47,130 nucleotides of DNA from Deltaproteobacteria bacterium (GTDB taxonomy: Bacteria > Myxococcota_A > UBA796 > SXON01): contig CANLGL010000043.1 in the NCBI GenBank assembly GCA_947490345.1, forward strand, positions 1 to 47,130, in the 5' to 3' direction. Shown here one piece after another: positions 17,231-24,187 of the stretch; the stretch's first letter is position 1; every line of letters starts with the position of its first letter. The notes beneath the pieces are model-generated. The model was not told the origin of the DNA. It saw nothing but the letters and a program-made list of their open reading frames with translations, and searched no databases. A program made the translations under genes and the position numbers.

Positions 17231-18007
17231 TCAGAGCAGGTCAGCGACCTTGGAGACGGCGCGAACCGTTCCCCGCCCCTTGACCCCGTCGACTGCAGCC
17301 CGGGCCGCCTGGGCAATGTCATCTGCGAGGACGGCGTAGTTCTTGTGTTCGCCTCGTTCGTCCACCGTGACCAGGTATGCAGAACGCCCGCCGGCGACGG
17401 CGGCCGCCTTCACTGCGGGAGCCGGAGCGGCCTTCGCCGGAGCGGGGGGCGCCACGGGTGCGGCGACCGACGCCACCCCACGAGCCCCGCCAATGCTCCG
17501 CCGCGCCCGGTAGGCGCGGACGTTTTCGACCGTGACGCCGGCCTTGGCCGCCACCGCTGCGTCGGACTCCACGCCAAGCAACGCGACGAAGGGGTCGAGC
17601 TTGGACTTGCGGCCGTGGAACCCGGCAACGGCCGCCTTCGGGGCGGGTGCCTTCGCGGGACTCGGCGCAACCGGGGCAGCCACGGGAAGCGGGTTTTTCC
17701 GGGGCCGACCGACCGGCCGTTTTACCGGCGCGACGGCCACCGCAGGGGCGGGTGCAGCGACAGGCGCGGCCACCTTGGCCTTCTTTGGCGCCTTGCCCGG
17801 GGCCTTGGCCTTGCGGCCAGCGGCGGCCGGAACGCCCGCGGCCGCGGAGAACTTGTAGCCGGCATATGCCGCAATCCCGAGCCGCTTGCGATAGTTGACC
17901 ACCGCGGAGCGTGACACCCCCGCAGATTTGGCGATGTCGTCATCGGGGACATTACCGAGCTTCGAATTGTGTGGTTCGAGTTTCTTGTCGACGGGGGGAC
18001 GGGGCAT
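17231..18007 (-). CDS. AT-hook protein with two HTH-like modules and a Pro/Ala-rich body
   Basis: 258 residues from ATG 18007, chosen because CAGGAGA precedes it. Two similar helix-turn-helix-like modules are visible: residues about 16-45 (LGNVPDDDIAKSAGVSRSAV, then NYRKRLGI) and about 133-162 (LLGVESDAAVAAKAGVTVEN, then RAYRARRSI). Between them lies a Lys/Ala/Pro-rich region with an AT-hook KRPVGRPRKNP (96-106). The C-terminus (199-258) is a small folded-looking domain of unknown type. The composition is histone-like. Family knowledge: AT-hooks bind the minor groove of A/T-rich DNA. A nucleoid-associated or global DNA-binding role is inference. It lies 63 bp downstream of the BtrH-like gene on the same strand. 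Confidence 0.75.
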   Translation of the reverse strand: MPRPPVDKKLEPHNSKLGNVPDDDIAKSAGVSRSAVVNYRKRLGIAAYAGYKFSAAAGVPAAAGRKAKAPGKAPKKAKVAAPVAAPAPAVAVAPVKRPVGRPRKNPLPVAAPVAPSPAKAPAPKAAVAGFHGRKSKLDPFVALLGVESDAAVAAKAGVTVENVRAYRARRSIGGARGVASVAAPVAPPAPAKAAPAPAVKAAAVAGGRSAYLVTVDERGEHKNYAVLADDIAQAARAAVDGVKGRGTVRAVSKVADLL

Positions 18008-18070
18008 TCGGATCTCCTGAATAGGGGAGCGCCAAGCTAACACGGGGAATCGAAACGACAAGCCACCCAT

Positions 18071-19300
18071 CTACCGGGGTTTGATGCGCCGTTCCCCACT
18101 TGGCCCCGGCGCGGGGGCCAGCGCGAGAAACTCGCGTCCAGCTTCAGCCTCAGCCACCGCCAATGCCTCAAGCCTACCCGCCAGGTCTGCGTGGAGAAAC
18201 GCCAGAGTCCGCGCGTCGATCGGAAATGCCGACTCCATGGACCGCGCAATCGCAACGAGCTTCTCCGCAGAGGTCGCCAGAAATTCACTCGAGTCCAGGC
18301 CTTCGGCCCGCAGGCGCACTTGCCTGTCTGCCAAGAGGAGGCGCGCGGCGCCGAGGCCTGGCGTGTCCAATGGTAGCGCCGCCTCCGCAAGTTCGATCCA
18401 CGCGGCCTCGATTGGGCGCCAACGTTTCGCTTGTTCCTGAATCAGTGGCAGGTTCAGCGACGCGCCGAGTTCCACCAGCGCATCTGCGAATATCCCCCTC
18501 GACAATCCCGGTCCGGCGCTCTCCTCGACAAATCGGTACAACGCAGCGTGGGCGTGGAACAGCCCGGCGCCACGTCCAAAACATCGGCGCCAGCTCGATG
18601 CGTGCCCCGGGTCACGAATACGGGCCGCAAGCTGGCGGATTCCGAGCACACCTCGGTTGCCGATCGGCGCGTCCAGGTGCGCGCGCATTCCTGAGGCCAG
18701 CGCACCGAGCAGATCACCCGCCACGGCACGCGCTGGGCGGGACTCCCCAGGGCCGACCGTGAGGAGCGGATTGCCTCCGATGGCGCAGAGCGCCCGTGTC
18801 TGCCTGAGGCGGAAGGGGTCGAACGGCAGGAGGCGATCCGAGCGATCGTCCAGCAGCACCTCGTCCACCGAAACCGCCGCCACCCCGACCAGGTGACAGA
18901 TGGCCCGCTGGTACCCCTTGGGCAGCGGGTCGTGGGGGAGTGAGGCCCGATCGAGCCAAATGACACGACCTTCCTCCCAAGGAGAATCAACCGCCAACAG
19001 CGACTCGGCTTCGTCCTCGTCCGGCCGCAACTGCAGGGTAGAGCGCGCGCCCAAACGTGCGAGCGCCAGCGCCACCACCTCGGGCCGCAAGCTCAACCCC
19101 CCCGCGAGCCCGTCAACGACGAGCCGTGCTTCCGCCCCCCGCCCGATCGTCAGATGCTGAAACCCGATTCCGCCCAGCGATGCGAAAACCGCGGCTTCAG
19201 AAAGCTCGACGCCGCCCATGCCCGACACCCCGGTCCGACGGAGCGCGTTGGTCAACGCACCCACCCCCGACCCCGCTCCGCCGCAGCTCCGCACTGGCAT
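18071..19300 (-). CDS. BtrH N-terminal / DUF4872-like protein (putative acyltransferase)
   Basis: 409 residues. The N-terminal section (ALTNALRRTGV, then ELSEAAVFASLGGIGFQHL) resembles the BtrH N-terminal domain, and the RWRPIEAAWIELAEAAL segment near 300-320 resembles the end of DUF4872. In butirosin synthesis BtrH transfers an acyl chain from a carrier protein to the aminoglycoside. The usual HC motif near the start is only partly present (a Cys at residue 6 without the His). No carrier protein or aminoglycoside genes are nearby, so the substrate is unknown. The stop of the GGDEF-EAL gene is 46 bp upstream; it may share that transcript. Confidence 0.5.
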   Translation of the reverse strand: MPVRSCGGAGSGVGALTNALRRTGVSGMGGVELSEAAVFASLGGIGFQHLTIGRGAEARLVVDGLAGGLSLRPEVVALALARLGARSTLQLRPDEDEAESLLAVDSPWEEGRVIWLDRASLPHDPLPKGYQRAICHLVGVAAVSVDEVLLDDRSDRLLPFDPFRLRQTRALCAIGGNPLLTVGPGESRPARAVAGDLLGALASGMRAHLDAPIGNRGVLGIRQLAARIRDPGHASSWRRCFGRGAGLFHAHAALYRFVEESAGPGLSRGIFADALVELGASLNLPLIQEQAKRWRPIEAAWIELAEAALPLDTPGLGAARLLLADRQVRLRAEGLDSSEFLATSAEKLVAIARSMESAFPIDARTLAFLHADLAGRLEALAVAEAEAGREFLALAPAPGPSGERRIKPR

Positions 19301-19346
19301 CGGCCAGTGTCACACGTTCGCGGCCGCCCTTCACGTCACCACGAGG

Positions 19347-21821
19347 TCAGGCCACGCGTTTTACTCGGAGGCGTTCGGTGAGCGCACCTCCCGCGGCAAG
19401 GATTGCCGCGAATTCGGTGGCCGGGACGGGACGGCTCAGACCGAAGCCCTGTCCGATATCGCAACCGTCCGCGTCGAGCATCTCGAGTTGATCGCGCGTC
19501 TCGATGCCCTCGGCGACGACCTCCATCCGGATGGCGTGTGCCAGCGCGATGATGGCGCGGACCAAGGCCCGCTGCTCCACGTCGGTCGTGGCGCCGGCCA
19601 GGAACGAACGATCGAGCTTCAGCCGGTCGATCGGGAACTGCCGCAGGTAGGCAAGCGAGCTGTACCCAGTCCCGAAGTCATCCAGCGCCACGGTGACCCC
19701 GCGCCGATGCAATTCCTCGAGCACGCGGCACGCGACCTCGGTGTTCTTCATCGCCAGAGACTCCGTGATCTCGACTTCCAGCCAGCAGGGGTCGAGCCCA
19801 CTTTCAAGGAGAGCGGCTTCGACGACCTCGACGACTCCGCCGTTGAAGAACTGCCGCGCCGAGAGGTTGACGGCCACCCGAATCGGGGGAAGCCCCTGGT
19901 CCTGCCAAGCACGCGCCTGCCGGCACGCCTCCTGAATCACCCAGGTGCCGATCGGTGCGATGAGCCCGGTCTGCTCGGCGACCGGGATGAATTCGTTTGG
20001 GGGTACCATCTTTCCGTCGCAGAACCAACGGATCAGGGCCTCAGCCCCAATCAACTCACCGGTGCGAAGGTCGACCTGAGGTTGGTAGTGCAGTACGAAT
20101 TCACTGCGCTCGAGCGCCAGCACCAGCCGGGCCCGCGTCTCGACCGCTCGCTTGGCCCGGGCGCGAAGCTCAGCGTCGTAGAGCTGCCACCCATTCCGGC
20201 CGGCCTCCTTGGCCTGAAACATCGCCATATCGGCGTGTTTGACCAGCTGGAGCGCATCGACACCATCGTCGGGATAGACGGCAAGGCCCACGCTCGCGGT
20301 GAGCGTGAACTCGCGCCCGTCGATGTGGAACGGGGCGCGGAGGACCTCCGAAGCGCGCTCGGCGACGCCGAGGGCGTCCTCGCGGGAGGCGAGATTGGGA
20401 AGCAGGAGCAGGAACTCGTCGCCGCCCTGGCGCGCGACCGAGTCGCCACCCCGAATCCCCTCGCGGAGTCGGCGCGCCACGTCGACGAGCAGGCGGTCGG
20501 CGACGTCGTGGCCGACCTCGTCGTTGATGTCCTTGAAGTGGTCCAGGTCCACGAACGCGACACCCAGCAACTCCTGCCGCTGGTCAGCATTCGAAATCGC
20601 GACCCGGAGGCGCTGCTGGAAGCTGGCACGATTGGGAAGCCCGGTCAGCGGATCGTGCCAGGCGAGGTGTCGGTTCGTCTCCGCCTCGCTGTGGCGAGCC
20701 GTGACGTCGCGAAGGACCACGCACACCACGGTTTCGTCGCGCCAGGTCATCTGGCTGGCGGCGATCTCCAGATGCCGCGCCCGGTCGGCGTCCGCGTAGG
20801 GGACCTCGCCGAGACTCAGGGTTGCCCGACCGAAGAGCCCACGCAGCGCGATGACCGCAGCGGGAGAGAGAGGGACGGCCTCCGGGAGCGAGAGTGCCAC
20901 CAGCTCGGCTGCCTCGCGACCTAAAAGTGCGCAGACGGCACTGTTCGCTTGACGGATCGCCAAGGTGTCCGGCTGGACCAGAAGGATGCCCTCCCCGCTT
21001 TTTTCCACAAACTCTGAGTACACGCGGTCACTCTCGCGCAACAGGACGCCAGGGAGCAGGCGCATCGCGAGCAGACCCAAGGCCCCACTGATCACCGAGA
21101 AGCTGACCAGCAGCACGCGAAAGATCCGCAGCGCCTGGGCATGCAACTGGCGCGACGCCTCGCCCCGAACGAGCAGGGCCTCCTCCGATCGCGGCAGCGA
21201 AACGGGGCGCGATGCGCTCAGCGTGGTTTCATCCACGACCTCGACCCGAGTGCCGGCCAGCAACCCGACATCGCTGGGGCTCAGCGAAAGCCGCAGCGAC
21301 AGGGCCGCGGCGAGATCGTTCAGGTCCACGAGAGGAGCGATGACATGCAACGAGCCCGCCCCGATTGCGTGGCTGGATGCGACCCGTTGGGGGCCGCCAC
21401 CCGTGAGGAGTCGGACGCCCCGTTCGTATCCGGAGAGCTCCTCCGTGCGCGTCACGGCGGACTGGAACCTCCAGACTCCCGTAGCGTCGACGATCCCCAC
21501 GAAGGTGCCGGGGCTCGCGGCTGCCACCCAATCGGTGAGCAACTTGGGCGGCTGCGTCTCCGCCCCCTCACCCACCCAACCGGACAGCTCGGACGCGAGC
21601 GCCTCCGCCCGGCGATCGAACTGTCGGAGGCCGATATCGACGGCCGCCGTGACCCGCTCCAGCCGATCCGCCACCTCGCTGGCCTCTGTCCTGTCGCTGC
21701 CAGCGACGAGGGTGACGCGAAGCAGGAGCCATGCAGCAAGAACCACAACAATCCACGCAGCAGCCACGAAAAGGGCGACCGCGCGTTGCGGAGACCAGGG
21801 GCCGCTGTCCGAAGGGACCAT
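19347..21821 (-). CDS. Membrane GGDEF-EAL cyclic-di-GMP regulator with PAS domain
   Basis: 824 residues from ATG 21821 (42 residues upstream in frame overlap rmlA sequence and are not hydrophobic). Two membrane helices (about 15-35 and 230-250) flank a periplasmic sensor region. A PAS domain (about 260-370, SGEGILLVQPDTLAIRQANS) follows. The GGDEF domain has an intact GGDEF (about 465-469), preceded by an RGGD inhibitory I-site. The EAL domain has EAL (about 594), VNLSARQ, EITES, DDFGTGYSSL, LKLDRSF and VVAEGIET, so all phosphodiesterase metal ligands appear present. Both activities are possible in principle; the net direction cannot be read from sequence. The signal sensed is unknown. Confidence 0.93.
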   Translation of the reverse strand: MVPSDSGPWSPQRAVALFVAAAWIVVVLAAWLLLRVTLVAGSDRTEASEVADRLERVTAAVDIGLRQFDRRAEALASELSGWVGEGAETQPPKLLTDWVAAASPGTFVGIVDATGVWRFQSAVTRTEELSGYERGVRLLTGGGPQRVASSHAIGAGSLHVIAPLVDLNDLAAALSLRLSLSPSDVGLLAGTRVEVVDETTLSASRPVSLPRSEEALLVRGEASRQLHAQALRIFRVLLVSFSVISGALGLLAMRLLPGVLLRESDRVYSEFVEKSGEGILLVQPDTLAIRQANSAVCALLGREAAELVALSLPEAVPLSPAAVIALRGLFGRATLSLGEVPYADADRARHLEIAASQMTWRDETVVCVVLRDVTARHSEAETNRHLAWHDPLTGLPNRASFQQRLRVAISNADQRQELLGVAFVDLDHFKDINDEVGHDVADRLLVDVARRLREGIRGGDSVARQGGDEFLLLLPNLASREDALGVAERASEVLRAPFHIDGREFTLTASVGLAVYPDDGVDALQLVKHADMAMFQAKEAGRNGWQLYDAELRARAKRAVETRARLVLALERSEFVLHYQPQVDLRTGELIGAEALIRWFCDGKMVPPNEFIPVAEQTGLIAPIGTWVIQEACRQARAWQDQGLPPIRVAVNLSARQFFNGGVVEVVEAALLESGLDPCWLEVEITESLAMKNTEVACRVLEELHRRGVTVALDDFGTGYSSLAYLRQFPIDRLKLDRSFLAGATTDVEQRALVRAIIALAHAIRMEVVAEGIETRDQLEMLDADGCDIGQGFGLSRPVPATEFAAILAAGGALTERLRVKRVA

Positions 21822-21862
21822 GATCGCGTATCGGTCGGCGGCGCGCGCCCTGTAGAGAAAGT

Positions 21863-22582
21863 CTAGATTCGATCCACCATGTTGTTGGCGCGACGGTAAC
21901 TTTCGTGCGTGCCCGCGTCCGACCACTCGCCGGACATCTCTGCCCAATGCAGATTGTCATCGAGCAGGTAGCGGCTGTTCACCTCGCTGATCTCAAGCTC
22001 TCCCCGCGCGGAAGGCGTGAGGGTTCGAATGATGTCGTACACCCCCGCGTCGTAAAAATAGACGCCGGTGACGGCGAATCGCGAGGGCGGCGATTGCGGC
22101 TTCTCGTAAATGCCGACGAGGCGACCCGCCTCGAAGTGTGCCACGCCAAACCGCTCAGGATCGCCGACCTCCTTCACCAGGATCATGGACCCCTTTCCGG
22201 ACTGCGCCCAAGCCTCGAGATGCGGCGCAAGGGCGCAACCAAACACATTGTCGCCGAGAACCACAGCAATAGGCAGTCCATCGGCAAAGTCCTCGGCGAG
22301 ACCAAGCGCTTCGGCGATCCCGCCAGCCCGATCCTGTACCTTGTAGGTGAACCGGCAGCCGAACTCGGCACCGGAGCCGAGTTGACTGACGATCGCGCCG
22401 ACGTGATGCGCACCGGTAACAACCAGGAGCTCGTCGATACCGGCCTCGACGAGCCGGCGGATCGGGTGGTACACCATGGGAACGTCACCCACGGGGAGCA
22501 GGTGTTTGTTGGTGGTCTTGGTGAGCGGAAACAGCCGGCTTCCGGAGCCGCCGGCCAGGACCACACCGCGGGTCGCGCGCAT
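21863..22582 (-). CDS. rmlA: RmlA-type sugar-1-phosphate nucleotidylyltransferase
   Basis: 239 residues, the shorter length seen in several bacterial and archaeal RmlA-like proteins (E. coli RmlA is about 290). The nucleotide-binding motif GVVLAGGSGSRLFPLTKTTN with KHLLPV is at residues 6-31; VVLGDNVFG carries the metal-binding Asp; KEVGDPERFGVAHFE, GIYEKP and TGVYFYDAGVYD are conserved. The likely reaction is dTTP plus glucose-1-phosphate to dTDP-glucose, the substrate of the divergently encoded RmlB. The start is 38 bp from the rmlB start, a shared regulatory gap. rmlC and rmlD are not in the window. Confidence 0.88.
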   Translation of the reverse strand: MRATRGVVLAGGSGSRLFPLTKTTNKHLLPVGDVPMVYHPIRRLVEAGIDELLVVTGAHHVGAIVSQLGSGAEFGCRFTYKVQDRAGGIAEALGLAEDFADGLPIAVVLGDNVFGCALAPHLEAWAQSGKGSMILVKEVGDPERFGVAHFEAGRLVGIYEKPQSPPSRFAVTGVYFYDAGVYDIIRTLTPSARGELEISEVNSRYLLDDNLHWAEMSGEWSDAGTHESYRRANNMVDRI

Positions 22583-22620
22583 CTGTGCCCAATGGTAGCC
22601 CAGCGCGGCGAGGAGCGCTG

Positions 22621-23550
22621 ATGCGCGTGCTGGTCACCGGCGGCTGCGGCTTCATCGGACACCACCTGGTGAGCCGATGGACCACCGCTCGCCCCGCCGA
22701 CACACTTTTGGTCCTCGACCTGCTCACCTACGCCGGGGACGCCAGCCGCCTTGGCGCGCATGCCGACCTTTTGGTCGGGGACGTGGCCGATCCGAGCGCA
22801 ACGCGCGCGGCCTTCGACCGACTCGGGCGCGTCGACACGGTCATCCACCTGGCGGCTGAATCGCATGTCGACCGGAGCCTGGTCGACCCCGCACGCTTTG
22901 TCCTGACCAACGTCCTCGGGACGCAAGTGCTCCTGGACACCGCGAGGGAGCGGGGGGTCGGACGCTTCCTTCACGTCTCGACCGACGAAGTGTACGGATC
23001 GGTCGACGAAGGGGCGGTCAGCGAGGCGGCAGCGTTTCGTCCGGGCTCGCCGTATGCTGCCAGCAAGGCGGCCGGCGACCTGCTGGTCCAGGCGGCCCAC
23101 AACACGTGGCGCATCCCAACGGTGGTCGCGCGGCCGGCGAACACCTTCGGCTCGGGCCAGTTTCCGGAGAAGCTTCTGCCCGTGCTGGCCCGTGCGGCCG
23201 TGGCCGGGCACCCGCTTCCGTTGTACGGTGACGGGCTACACCAACGAGATTGGCTGGCGGTCGAGGACCTTTGCGAGGCGTTGATGCTGCTCGTTGACCG
23301 CGCCTCGGAGGGGACCGTATGGAACATCCCAGGCGCCGGAGTTCGCACCAACCGCTCCGTGGCCGAGGCAATCTGTCGAGCGGCCGGCATTTCCACCGCG
23401 CTCATCCGCAGCGTCGCGGACCGACCGGGGCATGACCGCCGGTACGCCATCGACGGAAGCGCACTCCGCGCCCTCGGATTCCACGCTTCACGGTCGCTCG
23501 ACGCGGCGCTCCCCGGCTTGGTTGCCGAAGCGCGGACAGCCTCCGGCTAG
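22621..23550 (+). CDS. rmlB: dTDP-glucose 4,6-dehydratase RmlB-like
   Basis: 309 residues from ATG 22621, preceded by GAGGAG. It is an extended short-chain dehydrogenase: NAD-binding VTGGCGFIGHHLV (5-17), HLAAESHVDRS, STDEVYG with the Asp-Glu pair of dehydratases, YAASK catalytic Tyr/Lys, and RPANTFGSGQFPEKLLP. It converts dTDP-glucose to dTDP-4-keto-6-deoxyglucose for deoxysugar (for example rhamnose) synthesis. The usual family insert before the C-terminus appears shortened. Its TAG stop shares the tetranucleotide CTAG with the stop of the convergent gene. Confidence 0.9.
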   Translation: MRVLVTGGCGFIGHHLVSRWTTARPADTLLVLDLLTYAGDASRLGAHADLLVGDVADPSATRAAFDRLGRVDTVIHLAAESHVDRSLVDPARFVLTNVLGTQVLLDTARERGVGRFLHVSTDEVYGSVDEGAVSEAAAFRPGSPYAASKAAGDLLVQAAHNTWRIPTVVARPANTFGSGQFPEKLLPVLARAAVAGHPLPLYGDGLHQRDWLAVEDLCEALMLLVDRASEGTVWNIPGAGVRTNRSVAEAICRAAGISTALIRSVADRPGHDRRYAIDGSALRALGFHASRSLDAALPGLVAEARTASG

Positions 23551-24140
23551 GTAAAAGACTTCTTGTCGCCCCACCGCATCGACCGAGCCTCGCCAGCGCT
23601 CTCCAAGCCCAGGAGCGCCTCCCGCGCCAATTTCTGCACGACCTCGTCGTGACTCATTCCCTGGGCGCGAAGCGCCTTGTAGCCCGCATCGGCGTTGCCG
23701 TGAGACTCGGCCGCCGCGCTCCGCTCGTGCGCGGCGCCCGGCGAGCCCGTGGGGGCCCCGCCCGGTGCGCTGGTGTGCGAGGCCTCGTGCATCTCGGCAC
23801 CGCCGGCGTGGGAGCGGTGCAGCACCATGCTCTCCGCCGCACGCGCCTGCTGCTCTTCATGGTCGTACCCGGAGTTCTTGCCCTCGCCGCCCGAGTGCTC
23901 GAGGTGATACTGCTCGTGCGCGAAAAGCGCAGCATCTTCCGGCTTGTTCGGATCGAAGTCTTCGGAGACGATGATGCTACGGTCGACGGTCATCGCCCGC
24001 GCACCGATGGCGTCGAGGGTGCGCGAAGCCAGCGCCCCCGTGAACACCTCGCCGCCACTGGCGAGTTGCCGGCGCTGCAGCCCTGGCTTCTGAGCCCGGC
24101 TCGCGAGGCGGTCGATGGTATTCGCCCGATCTGAGGCCAT
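23547..24140 (-). CDS. DUF4157-like protein with HEQYH zinc-peptidase motif
   Basis: 197 residues. The segment DAIGARAMTVDRSIIVSEDF followed by LFAHEQYHLEHSG (HExxH at 75-79) matches the pattern of DUF4157, a putative metalloprotease domain (normally AHELTHVVQQ). The rest is hydrophilic; residues about 95-155 are Ala/His/Ser/Gly-rich. There is no signal peptide. Family knowledge: DUF4157 proteins are often cargo or toxins linked to extracellular contractile injection systems in deltaproteobacteria, but no such structural genes are in the window. A third zinc ligand is not certain; Glu residues follow. Assignment of a peptidase activity is inference. Confidence 0.6.
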   Translation of the reverse strand: MASDRANTIDRLASRAQKPGLQRRQLASGGEVFTGALASRTLDAIGARAMTVDRSIIVSEDFDPNKPEDAALFAHEQYHLEHSGGEGKNSGYDHEEQQARAAESMVLHRSHAGGAEMHEASHTSAPGGAPTGSPGAAHERSAAAESHGNADAGYKALRAQGMSHDEVVQKLAREALLGLESAGEARSMRWGDKKSFT

Positions 24141-24187
24141 GAGCGCTCCCCGGAGTCAGTATAGCGCGCTGCGGAGAAGGTCGGGCT

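Noticed and set aside
19218..20924. A 568-codon plus-strand frame opposite the GGDEF-EAL gene
   Set aside because: The minus strand encodes intact GGDEF and EAL motifs; the plus product is an antisense artefact.
22015..22035. tRNA-like GGTTCGAAT motif
   Set aside because: It lies inside rmlA and no cloverleaf arms can be drawn around it.
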